From assembly GCF_030056795.1 (NCBI RefSeq), contig NZ_JASHKQ010000016.1:1-64000 (forward strand): a DNA stretch of 64,000 nt. The letters are read 5' to 3'. The notes beneath the pieces were generated by a model that worked only from the letters and a program-made list of their open reading frames with translations, ran no database searches and was not told the origin of the DNA. A program made the translations under genes and the position numbers. Source of the DNA: Rhodococcus sp. IEGM 1381 (GTDB taxonomy: Bacteria; Actinomycetota; Actinomycetes; Mycobacteriales; Mycobacteriaceae). Below, piece after piece: positions 26,952 to 34,487 of the stretch (position 1 is the stretch's first letter; the number at the start of each line of letters is the position of its first letter).

Positions 26952-27476
26952 ATGACTGCCGATCCGACTACGCCCGCACCGTCGACCAGCTCGGCGAACT
27001 GGAAGAGGCGGGGCATCCTCGTCGGAGGCGGCATCGTTGTGTTGTTGATCGCCTACTTCGTCCTGGCGGCGTTTCTTCCGCGCTGGTGGAGTCTTCGGGT
27101 CGAAGAACTGGCCGACCGTACGTTCACCAAGGGCATTCTGTGGGGTCTGTTGTTCGGCATCGTCTGCACGTTCGCGCCGCTGGTGTTTTTCTGGAGCGCC
27201 TGGTCGGTCCGCAAGGGTAGGGCGGGCAAGCCATTGGCCGTCGTATCTGTGATCCTGGCTGTCGTTACCGCCATCCCGAACCTGTTGACGCTCACGATCG
27301 TCCTCGGCACCAGCAACGCGGCCCATGCTGGTGAACGCACCCTCGACACCAGCGCGCCGGGCTTCCGCGGCGCGACAGCACTCGGTGCAGTGATCGCCGT
27401 GGTTCTGGTTGCTCTGCTCGTGTTCGTGGTGGTTCGGCGAAACCGTCGGCGCAGAACTGCTGCTCTGCCGCAGTAA
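26952..27476 (+). CDS. Four-helix integral membrane protein, unknown function
   Basis: This 174-residue protein has four hydrophobic segments: GILVGGGIVVLLIAYFVLAA, ILWGLLFGIVCTFAPLVFFW, PLAVVSVILAVVTAIPNLLT and ALGAVIAVVLVALLVFVVVR. A Pro/Thr-rich start precedes the first, and a basic end follows the last. Not a known transporter class. It converges on the winged-helix gene with 3 nt between stops. Confidence 0.7.
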   Translation: MTADPTTPAPSTSSANWKRRGILVGGGIVVLLIAYFVLAAFLPRWWSLRVEELADRTFTKGILWGLLFGIVCTFAPLVFFWSAWSVRKGRAGKPLAVVSVILAVVTAIPNLLTLTIVLGTSNAAHAGERTLDTSAPGFRGATALGAVIAVVLVALLVFVVVRRNRRRRTAALPQ

Positions 27477-27479
27477 CGG

Positions 27480-27959
27480 TCAGGCGCTACGCAATACCGT
27501 CGGCTCGGTGATGACGCGTATTCCCGGTTCCGGATCGAAGCGGTATCCGGTTCCTCTGACTGTGGTGATCAGTCGACCGAACTGGCCGAGTTTGGTTCGA
27601 ACCCGCGACAGGTGGACGTCGACGCTGCGTCCGCCGTCGGATGTGTTGAGTTCGGATCTCGCAACGACGACGCGTGGATGCCGCGCCAAATACGCGAAAA
27701 TCTCGAACTCGGTATGACTGAGTCGAACGCTCTTGCCGCCGAGGATCACGTCGCGGGCGGGGATGTCGATGACCAGGGGAGCGTTCAGATCGTTGACCCG
27801 CACATCGAATCGCGTGAGGATCTTCGCATGCGGCGCATAGCTTTTGGCGGCGATGCGGAGAGCGTCGGCGAGCGCGTGCAACTGCGGTCGGGTCAATCCT
27901 TGCAGGGATGATGTGCCGGAATCGGAGATGTGGACAACGACGGTGGCTTCGGTGGTCAT
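27480..27959 (-). CDS. Winged-helix (OmpR/PhoB-type DNA-binding domain) regulator
   Basis: The 159-residue product starts at ATG 27959, with CAGGAG 10 nt upstream. The C-terminal half has the OmpR-type wHTH: LSHTEFEIFAYLARHPRVVV, RSVDVHLSRVRTKLG and TVRGTGYRFDPEPG. The N-terminal 60 residues (LTRPQLHALADALRIAAKSY) are not a phosphoreceiver domain, so it is not a classical response regulator. A Cys-rich leader candidate ends 49 nt upstream, which would couple its expression to cysteine supply and hints at a sulfur regulon. Targets unknown. Confidence 0.82.
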   Translation of the reverse strand: MTTEATVVVHISDSGTSSLQGLTRPQLHALADALRIAAKSYAPHAKILTRFDVRVNDLNAPLVIDIPARDVILGGKSVRLSHTEFEIFAYLARHPRVVVARSELNTSDGGRSVDVHLSRVRTKLGQFGRLITTVRGTGYRFDPEPGIRVITEPTVLRSA

Positions 27960-28008
27960 GGCGGGAGGCTCCTGAGACAAGGGTGTGCTGCGGATACCGG
28001 GCGGTTGG

Positions 28009-28086
28009 TCAGCGTGGGCAGCAACAGTTCTTGTTCACCGTCACAGGGTGATCGACGGCGGGCTCGGGCACCAGGGATCTGCTCAC
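28009..28086 (-). CDS. Candidate Cys-rich leader peptide before the winged-helix gene
   Basis: A 25-codon GTG frame on the minus strand encodes a peptide containing VPEPAVDHPVTVNKNCCCPR: three consecutive Cys codons, then Pro-Arg and the stop. Polycysteine tracts at the end of short ORFs mark cysteine-responsive leader peptides in mycobacteria. The stop lies 49 nt before the ATG of the winged-helix regulator. The frame is also open upstream and the start has no strong ribosome binding site, so the exact start is uncertain; the position and the CCC near the stop are the main evidence. Confidence 0.55.
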   Translation of the reverse strand: MSRSLVPEPAVDHPVTVNKNCCCPR

Positions 28087-28127
28087 CGTGATCGGAACAG
28101 TTGACCGGTGATCGTCGACGTGTTGCG

Positions 28128-28143
28128 ATCGGTTGTGACCGAT
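28128..28143. promoter_or_regulatory. Inverted repeat between divergent GNAT and leader-peptide units
   Basis: ATCGGT-TGTG-ACCGAT is a perfect 6-bp inverted repeat with a 4-nt spacer. It lies at the start of the GNAT gene and upstream of the Cys-rich leader on the opposite strand, so it could be an operator for either. No binding protein can be named. Confidence 0.35.
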
Positions 28144-28635
28144 GTATGCCGACCCCGCGCCGTTCTGTTCACCCGTGCCGTCGACTGGGATCATCCCGAC
28201 GCCGAAACCCTTCGCGCAGCGATGGCCGCCGAGGTGGGTCCCCGTTACGCAGACCGCCTCGCTCTGATGTCGAAGACCCAGGCCAACGCCGTCGACGAGA
28301 GCACTGTGCACCGGACGTTCGTCGTGTATCTCCGTGACTCGGAAGGTGTGGAGTATCCCGTCGGACACGCAGCGCTGCGCTGGAACGGCTCCGACCTCGA
28401 GCTCAAGCGGATGTTCGTTCATCCCGACCATCGCGGCACGGGAGTGTCGGCTGCCCTGCTGCAGGCGTCGGAGAGTGCCGCCCGTGAACAGGGCCTGTCG
28501 CGATTGATACTGCAGACCGGGGACAGGCAGCCCGACGCAGTTCGGCTGTACGAGAAGAGCGGTTACACCCGAATCCCGGTGTTTCCTCCCTACGAGGTCC
28601 TGCCGTTCTCGAACACCTTCGAGAAGCGCCTGTAG
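28135..28635 (+). CDS. GNAT-family N-acetyltransferase
   Basis: The 166-residue protein (from GTG 28135; GTG 28108 is also in frame) has the GNAT acetyl-CoA loop RMFVHPDHRGTGVSAALLQA and the C-terminal RLILQTGDRQPDAVRLYEKS followed by GYTRIP. The likely activity is acetylation of a small molecule or protein N-terminus. Relatives usually begin shortly before the AVDWDHPDAETLRAAM block, which favours the shorter start. Its stop directly abuts that of map on the other strand. Confidence 0.8.
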   Translation: MTDVCRPRAVLFTRAVDWDHPDAETLRAAMAAEVGPRYADRLALMSKTQANAVDESTVHRTFVVYLRDSEGVEYPVGHAALRWNGSDLELKRMFVHPDHRGTGVSAALLQASESAAREQGLSRLILQTGDRQPDAVRLYEKSGYTRIPVFPPYEVLPFSNTFEKRL

Positions 28636-29403
28636 TCAGGCCCGCATGGTCATGATCTCGGCACCGTCGTCGGTGATGACCACCGTGTGCTCGCTGTGCG
28701 CAGTGCGGCATCCCGTCGTACTGCGCAGAGTCCAGCCGTCGTCATCGGTGACGAGTTCATCGGTGTCTTCCATGATCCAGGGCTCCAGTGCCAGCATCAG
28801 GCCGGGGCGAAGGCCGTAGCCGCGGCCCGGCCGCCCGTTGTTGGACACATGTGGGTCCTGATGCATCGTGGACCCGATGCCGTGGCCGCCGAATTGCATG
28901 TTGATCGGGTAGCCCGCCGCGCCGAGGACCGCGCCGATGGCATGCGAGATGTCGCCTATCTTGTTTCCCGGCCGAGCCGCAGCAATTCCTGCGGCCAGAG
29001 CCCGCTCGGTGGCGTCGATCATGGCGGTGTCTTCTTTTCGCGGCTCGCCGACTACGAAGCTGATGGCAGAGTCCGCGGCCACGCCGCCGAGGACCACGGC
29101 GAGATCGAGAGTCAGCAGATCGCCGTCGACCAACGCGTAGTCATGCGGAAGGCCATGCAGCACAGCATCGTTGACGGAGGTGCAGATGTAGTGGCCGAAC
29201 GGACCGCGGCCGAAGGACGGCGCATAGTCGACATAGCAGGACGTTGCCCCGGCCCCGAGGATGATGTCTTTGGTCCACTCGTCGATCTCGAGCAGGTTGG
29301 TGCCGACGGTGGCACGCTGGCGGACGGTCCCGAGAATCTCGGCGACCAGAGCGCCGGATTTGCGTGCGAGGGGGATCTTGCTGGGTGGGAGAATCTCGAT
29401 CAT
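28636..29403 (-). CDS. map: Type I methionine aminopeptidase
   Basis: The 255-residue enzyme removes initiator Met from nascent proteins. All five dinuclear-metal ligands are present: D100 (LLTLD), D111 (AADSA), H174 (GGHGIG), E207 (ALEPW) and E238 (HSEHT). It lacks the N-terminal SH3-binding extension of the longer mycobacterial paralogue. The start is followed upstream by a 24-bp palindrome shared with the divergent GNAT gene. High-GC actinobacteria usually have more than one map; which copy this is cannot be decided. Confidence 0.92.
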   Translation of the reverse strand: MIEILPPSKIPLARKSGALVAEILGTVRQRATVGTNLLEIDEWTKDIILGAGATSCYVDYAPSFGRGPFGHYICTSVNDAVLHGLPHDYALVDGDLLTLDLAVVLGGVAADSAISFVVGEPRKEDTAMIDATERALAAGIAAARPGNKIGDISHAIGAVLGAAGYPINMQFGGHGIGSTMHQDPHVSNNGRPGRGYGLRPGLMLALEPWIMEDTDELVTDDDGWTLRSTTGCRTAHSEHTVVITDDGAEIMTMRA

Positions 29404-29426
29404 GTGATGCCTTTCGTCGTGTGACG

Positions 29427-29450
29427 AATAACTATACCGGTATAAGTATT
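29427..29450. promoter_or_regulatory. 24-bp palindromic operator between map and GNAT
   Basis: TATACCGGTATA (29433-29444) is a perfect 12-bp palindrome. The symmetry extends to 29427-29450, with 10 of 12 pairs matching. It is AT-rich against the local background and lies in the short divergent promoter region. This is the form expected of a TetR, PadR or MarR-type binding site; no such regulator is encoded nearby. Confidence 0.6.
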
Positions 29451-29505
29451 GGTGTCAGAACTATCGGTGCGTTGCCCGTCGACCGTTCGTGCGACTCTAT
29501 TTGCT

Positions 29506-30207
29506 GTGTCCGCTCATCCCCTCGACGACCCCGTCCGCAATTCCCTCGACGGCGCGCTCTCGCGCTTTGCTGTCAGTCGCGGACGGGTCATGCGGGCGGA
29601 TCCCGACGTGTCGCCGTTCCTCGTGCACCCTGACGTTCTCGATCCGCAGGACTGGGACGACATCGAGGCCCTGTTCGGTCCGCGAACCGTGGTGGCGCTG
29701 AACGGGCCGGAACGCGCACTGCCCGAGGGGTGGTCGCACGTTGAGACCTTCGGTTTGGTGCAGCTGATCGGCACGCACCTCGAGACGCAGCCTTTCGCTG
29801 AGGCCGTGGAGCTCACGGCAGCAGACGTCCCCGAGATGCTCGATCTGGTCCGCCGTACCGAGCCCGGGCCGTTCCTGCCCCGGACCATCGAGCTCGGCAC
29901 GTACCTCGGAGTTCGACGCGACGGTGCGCTGATCGCGATGGCCGGTGAGCGCATGCACCCGCCGGGGTGGACGGAAATCAGCGCGGTGTGCACCGACCCG
30001 GCATTCCGAGGGCAGGGTTTGGCCACGGACCTGGTGCGCGCGGTCGGTCACGGTATCCGCGCCCGTGGCGAGGAGCCGTTCCTGCACGTATCGGCTGCGA
30101 ACGTGCGCGCCATCGACCTCTACCTGTCCATCGGATTCGAGCTACGGCGGACATCGCACCTCACGTTGGTCCGAACACCCGCACCGAACACGGGGCATGC
30201 CGACTGA
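29506..30207 (+). CDS. GNAT-family N-acetyltransferase
   Basis: From GTG 29506 the protein has 233 residues, opening with HPLDDPVRNSLDGALSRFAV as in a common actinobacterial GNAT group. The acetyl-CoA site is VCTDPAFRGQGLATDLVRAV, and VSAANVRAIDLYLSIGFELR forms the end of the fold. The frame is open back to TTG 29449, but those 19 residues are unlike the family. Substrate unknown. Confidence 0.82.
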   Translation: MSAHPLDDPVRNSLDGALSRFAVSRGRVMRADPDVSPFLVHPDVLDPQDWDDIEALFGPRTVVALNGPERALPEGWSHVETFGLVQLIGTHLETQPFAEAVELTAADVPEMLDLVRRTEPGPFLPRTIELGTYLGVRRDGALIAMAGERMHPPGWTEISAVCTDPAFRGQGLATDLVRAVGHGIRARGEEPFLHVSAANVRAIDLYLSIGFELRRTSHLTLVRTPAPNTGHAD

Positions 30208-30218
30208 GGAGCGCACAC

Positions 30219-32549
30219 CTAGAAGGGCGGTTCGTCTGTGTCGTCGGCAGCTGCTTCTGGTTCGTCGGTTTCGGGTGGGTCGGGGTAGGCGATGATGCCG
30301 GATCGTTTGGGTTTGGTAGGGATGTGTGGCCTCAGGTCGTTGCCGAGGATGGGTACGGCTGTGCCGTTGGCGGGCAGGGTGATTCGGGTGGTCTTCGAGG
30401 TGGAGGTCCATAGGATGGCGCCGCCGGGGAGCATGACGGCTTTCCAGTAGCCGGCGGTTTTGACGGTGTGGTGGTATTCGCAGAGGCATTGGAGGTTGTT
30501 GACGGTGGTCCAGCCGCCGCCGAGGGGGTTGGTGTGGTCGAAGGGGATCACGTGGTCGAGTTGGCAGCGGTCGGCGGGGCGGTGGCAGCCGGGGAAGCGG
30601 CAGTGTCGGTCGCGGAGTCGGACTGCGGCGGTGGTGAGGGCGTCGGGTCGGTAGATCAGGGCGCGGTCGGTCAGTGGGTCGCGTGCGACGGATTTTCCGA
30701 GGGTGGGGTCGGCGGCGATGGCGGCTTCGAGTGCCGCGGCGAGGGATGCGTTGCTGAGGTAGATGCCTGCCAGAGTGTGGTTTGTGGGTGTGCGGTGTGC
30801 TGTGTGGATCGTCCGGTTGTTGCGGTGAATCGCGGAGGGCAGGTCGAGGGCAGAGCTGTGCCGTGTGCCCTTGCCGACGGGTGTGTGGGTGCAGAACAGG
30901 GCTGCAGCTGAGGTCAGTGATCCCAGGCGACACTGGTGTCGGTTGGTGGCAGCGGCGGCCGCGTCTGTTCCTGGTGCCGGGCCTTGGGCTGACGTCGAAC
31001 CGGATGTGGCGGAGTCGGATGGTGTTGTGGAAGAGCGTGACTCCGAAGAGTTCGGTGCGATATCGGGTGCCGGCGATGTCTGTTCCGCAGGTGATCGTGA
31101 AGCTGACGCGGGTTCGGGCGATGCAGCTGCATCAGCACCGGTGGCTGACGGTGCCTCCGCCCGCGGGTCGGTCACCGGTGCCGAAGCGGGTGTCGCTGCG
31201 TGTTTCCGGACAGGATCGGTTGCGTCTGGGTCCGGAGTTGTCGGCGGGTCGGTCACAGGTACGGGTGTGGACTCGTCGTTCTGCTCGGTCTCGTCGACCT
31301 CGTCTGCGGGTGACTCCGGTGCCTCCCCTGCCTCGGGTGCCGGTGCCGAGGTGTTCCCCGGTGCACGCGCAGGAGCGGGTGCAGGTGCAGGTGAATTGTC
31401 CGAGGTCGGTTCGGTCGAGGAATCAGCCTCCCTACCTGAATCCGTGGCCGACCCCATTCCTCCATCAGCATGAGCAGTCGTAGCGGTATCGGTAGCCGAG
31501 TCCGCGTCTCTGTCGGCGTCCGCATCGGCAGCCGCGTCTACGTCTACGTCTGCGCGCGCGTCGGCGTCTGTTCCCGTCTCGGGTCCTGTTGCTGCCCCTG
31601 CCTTCTCGCTGTGTAGGCGTCGTTCCCATTCCCCGGTTGCCGGGTTCTGCACGGCCAGCCCGAGTTTCTCGGCGAGGGTGACTGCGTCGGTGAGCAGGAT
31701 CTGCCACTGACTGTTGCGCGCCAACTCCCGCGCGAGATCGGGGTCGATGGAACCGTGCCCGGCCAGGTACGCCGGGTTCGCGATTAGTGCGATGAGGGTG
31801 GCGATGTCGACGGTGATCATCGTCAACGGCACCCGGCGATCCGGCAGCTTTGCATCTGTTTTAGGGCAGTTCTCTCGTTGGCACAGGCATGTCAGGCGGG
31901 GTTCTCCGTGCATGCGGGCCATGAATGCATCGCACAGGCGTTCTTTCTTACCGCGGGGGTCTTTCGGGCAGAGCGTGTCGGCCATCTCTTCGAGGAGCTG
32001 CCATGCGGCGGCGGCTTCGGGTGCTGTCAGCTCTGCTCGGATGCGGGCCAGTTCCCCGGCGGGGCTGTAGGTGACGGTGCGGAATCTCTTCGCGAATTCC
32101 CGTAGTGCTGCTGCTTCTTCCGGGGCGACCCGCAGCAGGATGTCCCAGATCTCCTTCTCCAGCGGACCCGGTGACGACCGGCGGGCAGCCTCGACGATCT
32201 CATCCTCGACCAATGTGACGATCTCGTCGGAGAGGTTGTCGAGGATCCGGCACACCGTCCGTACGCGAGGGAGGTCGAGCTCCCCGGCCTCGAACGCGGT
32301 CTTCACCAACGGAAGCCGGGTATGCAAAGCAACGCCGACGGACACATACGATTCGGCGACGGTGGCAGAACAACCCAACGCGACGGCCATTTCGGTGCGT
32401 CCGTATCGGCTGTAGTGCTTGTGCTTGACATCGAGTGTGATCCAGTCGCAGTGCACGGTATAGCAGGCGTTGATCTTACGGGCCGCCTGACGATTTTCTG
32501 CCTGTGCGGCAGCAGTCAACGCCTCCAACGACACGATCGGTACAGCCAT
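30219..32549 (-). CDS. DUF222/13E12-family HNH endonuclease with long low-complexity linker
   Basis: The 776-residue protein has an N-terminal DUF222 region (to about 315; KINACYTVHCDWITLDVKHK, CLCQRENCPK zinc-like Cys cluster). A linker of roughly 240 residues (about 318-560) is built from Ala, Asp, Thr, Pro and Ser. The C-terminal HNH domain (about 665-720) reads RDRHCRFPGCHRPADRCQLD, HVIPFDHTNP and CEYHHTVKTAGYW. Length is well above the usual 400-550 residues because of the linker. GGGGGGTGAAAAGGG precedes the ATG. It carries the same damage-promoter and LexA-box pair as the gene at 8460-10319, though in a different order. Confidence 0.88.
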   Translation of the reverse strand: MAVPIVSLEALTAAAQAENRQAARKINACYTVHCDWITLDVKHKHYSRYGRTEMAVALGCSATVAESYVSVGVALHTRLPLVKTAFEAGELDLPRVRTVCRILDNLSDEIVTLVEDEIVEAARRSSPGPLEKEIWDILLRVAPEEAAALREFAKRFRTVTYSPAGELARIRAELTAPEAAAAWQLLEEMADTLCPKDPRGKKERLCDAFMARMHGEPRLTCLCQRENCPKTDAKLPDRRVPLTMITVDIATLIALIANPAYLAGHGSIDPDLARELARNSQWQILLTDAVTLAEKLGLAVQNPATGEWERRLHSEKAGAATGPETGTDADARADVDVDAAADADADRDADSATDTATTAHADGGMGSATDSGREADSSTEPTSDNSPAPAPAPARAPGNTSAPAPEAGEAPESPADEVDETEQNDESTPVPVTDPPTTPDPDATDPVRKHAATPASAPVTDPRAEAPSATGADAAASPEPASASRSPAEQTSPAPDIAPNSSESRSSTTPSDSATSGSTSAQGPAPGTDAAAAATNRHQCRLGSLTSAAALFCTHTPVGKGTRHSSALDLPSAIHRNNRTIHTAHRTPTNHTLAGIYLSNASLAAALEAAIAADPTLGKSVARDPLTDRALIYRPDALTTAAVRLRDRHCRFPGCHRPADRCQLDHVIPFDHTNPLGGGWTTVNNLQCLCEYHHTVKTAGYWKAVMLPGGAILWTSTSKTTRITLPANGTAVPILGNDLRPHIPTKPKRSGIIAYPDPPETDEPEAAADDTDEPPF

Positions 32550-32577
32550 CCCTTTTCACCCCCCGGTGACCCGAAAC

Positions 32578-32593
32578 AAGAACGCATGTTCGA
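32578..32593 (-). promoter_or_regulatory. LexA (SOS) box
   Basis: AAGAAC-GCAT-GTTCGA matches the SOS pattern TCGAAC-N4-GTTCGA with one perfect half-site and two mismatches at the outer edge of the other. It lies just downstream of the predicted transcription start of the second HNH gene, where bound LexA would block initiation. Confidence 0.65.
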
Positions 32594-32602
32594 ACAAAAC
32601 GA

Positions 32603-32625
32603 ACTCTATCGGTGGACACCGACAA
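32603..32625 (-). promoter_or_regulatory. RecA-independent DNA-damage promoter (PafBC type)
   Basis: TTGTCGGTG (32625-32617), exactly 8 nt, then TAGAGT (32608-32603) on the minus strand fit the RecA-NDp consensus TTGTCRGTG-N8-TANNNT at all fixed positions. The predicted start near 32596 gives a leader of about 47 nt before the ATG. Confidence 0.75.
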
Positions 32626-32682
32626 GTTCTGAAATCTGCCGTTGCGAACCTGTCCCCGCGAGACGTATCGTTACCTGTGCGA

Positions 32683-33015
32683 ATGAATGTGGGCGTCATC
32701 TACGACGACGGACTGATCCTTCTCGACCAGTTCGGCGTCACGCTGCGGTACTACTACTTTCCCGTCGCCACGAAGAAGTTCGTTCCGTACGACCGGATTC
32801 GCGCCGTCGACACCGCCGTTCTCGGTAACTGGAACGGTCGGTGGCGATTGTGGGGAGCGCCATGGATCGATCAGTGGCTTCCGCTGGACGTGATGCGCCC
32901 CAAGAAGGACACTGCAGTGGTGCTGACTATCCGCCGCATCTCGCCGGTTTTCACCCCCGACGATCCTGAACTCGTCGCCCATCTGATTCGCGAGCGCATG
33001 ACCGCACGCGCGTGA
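32683..33015 (+). CDS. Small PH-like domain protein, unknown function
   Basis: From ATG 32683 (GTG 32677 possible) the protein has 110 residues, with a beta-rich pattern: VGVIYDDGLILLDQFGVTLR, YYYFPVATKKFVPYDRIRAV and WLPLDVMRPKKDTAVVLTIR. This resembles bacterial PH-domain proteins without membrane helices. It overlaps the DUF202 gene by 4 nt (GTGA) and probably works with that membrane protein. The longer open frame upstream lies over the HNH promoter and was not used. Confidence 0.7.
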   Translation: MNVGVIYDDGLILLDQFGVTLRYYYFPVATKKFVPYDRIRAVDTAVLGNWNGRWRLWGAPWIDQWLPLDVMRPKKDTAVVLTIRRISPVFTPDDPELVAHLIRERMTARA

Positions 33016-33344
33016 CGCGCCCCGACGAGCGGTTCACGCTCGCCAGCGAACGCACCTTTCTCGCGTGGCTGCGGACCTCGCTCGGGCTACTCGCAGGGGG
33101 AATCGCGATCGTCCACCTCGTTCCGGATTTCAGTACCGGATGGGTGCGGACGGCACTCGGTCTGGTTCTGATCGGACTCGCCGCCGCGGCACCGGTCATC
33201 GGCCTGCGGCGGTGGATGCGTGTTCGCGATGCCCTGGAGAACGGTGCACCGATGCCGCAGTCTCGAGACCTGTGGATCTTCGCGGTCGGCATAGCAGTTG
33301 TCGCGGTATTGGCTGCAGTGGTCACCGTTCTGGGGATCCAGTAG
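33012..33344 (+). CDS. DUF202 (YidH-like) membrane protein
   Basis: The 110-residue protein opens with the DUF202 signature LASERTFLAWLRTSLGLLAG. It has three hydrophobic segments, the last at the C-terminus (IFAVGIAVVAVLAAVVTVLG). The family's function is unknown. GTG start, overlapping the preceding small gene by 4 nt. Confidence 0.82.
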   Translation: MTRPDERFTLASERTFLAWLRTSLGLLAGGIAIVHLVPDFSTGWVRTALGLVLIGLAAAAPVIGLRRWMRVRDALENGAPMPQSRDLWIFAVGIAVVAVLAAVVTVLGIQ

Positions 33345-33349
33345 CAGCA

Positions 33350-33404
33350 GGAGTGGAGCCTGCGGAACGACCCGCGAGGCGGAGTGGAGCCTGCGGAACG
33401 ACCC
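33350..33404. repeat. Duplicated 24-bp block before fgd
   Basis: GGAGTGGAGCCTGCGGAACG plus ACCC occurs twice, at 33350-33373 and 33381-33404, identical over 24 bp with a 31-bp period. It starts 6 bp after the DUF202 stop and lies upstream of fgd. It could be a duplicated protein-binding site or a small replication-slippage product. Confidence 0.8.
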
Positions 33405-33473
33405 TTGGGGTAAGCCGCAACCACCGCGGGTGCACAATCGAAGAACTAGGAAGACCAACGACAGGAGTTCGGC

Positions 33474-34487
33474 GTGGCGCAGGGTCTCAAGCTTGGATAC
33501 AAGGCATCGGCGGAGCAGTTCGGGCCGCGTGAGTTGGTCGAGCTCGGTGTTCTCGCCGAGCAGCACGGTATGGACTCCGCGACGGTCAGCGACCATTTTC
33601 AGCCGTGGCGGCACGAGGGCGGGCATGCGCCGTTCTCGCTCGCCTGGATGACTGCCGTCGGTGAGCGGACGAACACGATTCAGCTCGGTACCTCGGTGCT
33701 CACGCCGACGTTCCGCTACAACCCGTCGGTCATCGCCCAGGCATTCGCGACGATGGGCTGCCTGTATCCCGGACGCATCATGCTGGGTGTGGGTACCGGT
33801 GAGGCCCTCAATGAGATCGCCACCGGATTCACCGGCGAATGGCCCGAGTTCAAGGAGCGTTTCGCTCGGCTGCGTGAGTCGGTACGGCTGATGCGCGAGC
33901 TGTGGCTCGGCGATCGCGTCGACTTCGAGGGCGAGTACTTCACGACCAAGGGCGCGTCGATCTACGACGTCCCCGAGGGCGGCATCCCGGTGTACATCGC
34001 GGCCGGCGGACCCGTCGTCGCGCGGTATGCAGGACGCGCGGGCGACGGTTTCATCTGCACCTCGGGCAAGGGCATGGAGCTCTACACCGACAAGCTGCTT
34101 CCGGCCGTGGAAGAGGGCGCGGGCAAGGCCGAGCGCGACGCCGGTGAGATCGACAAGATGATCGAGATCAAGATCAGCTACGACACCGATCCCGAACTGG
34201 CGCTGGAGAACTGCCGCTTCTGGGCACCGTTGTCGCTGACGCCCGAGCAGAAGCATTCGATCGACGACCCGATCGAGATGGAGAAGGCCGCAGACGAACT
34301 GCCGATCGAGCAGGTTGCCAAGCGGTGGATCGTGGCATCGGACCCGGACGAGGCCGTGGAGAAGGTCAAGCAGTACACCGACGCCGGCCTGAACCACTTG
34401 GTGTTCCACGCTCCGGGTCACGATCAGAAGCGGTTCTTGGAACTCTTCGAGAAGGACCTCGCGCCGCGCCTGCGCAAGCTCGGTTAG
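33474..34487 (+). CDS. fgd: F420-dependent glucose-6-phosphate dehydrogenase
   Basis: The 337-residue LLM-fold enzyme oxidises glucose 6-phosphate to 6-phosphogluconolactone and reduces coenzyme F420. The N-terminus [40 protein letters not shown] and [20 protein letters not shown] follow mycobacterial Fgd1 closely, and the length matches (336). GTG start with AGGAG upstream. It heads the conserved fgd-pta-ackA-pknG order. A predicted F420-using oxidoreductase lies next to it on the other strand. Confidence 0.95.
   Translation: MAQGLKLGYKASAEQFGPRELVELGVLAEQHGMDSATVSDHFQPWRHEGGHAPFSLAWMTAVGERTNTIQLGTSVLTPTFRYNPSVIAQAFATMGCLYPGRIMLGVGTGEALNEIATGFTGEWPEFKERFARLRESVRLMRELWLGDRVDFEGEYFTTKGASIYDVPEGGIPVYIAAGGPVVARYAGRAGDGFICTSGKGMELYTDKLLPAVEEGAGKAERDAGEIDKMIEIKISYDTDPELALENCRFWAPLSLTPEQKHSIDDPIEMEKAADELPIEQVAKRWIVASDPDEAVEKVKQYTDAGLNHLVFHAPGHDQKRFLELFEKDLAPRLRKLG

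Noticed and set aside
27590-27612. GGTTCGAAC resembling a tRNA T-arm
   Set aside because: It lies inside the winged-helix coding sequence and no cloverleaf can be built around it.
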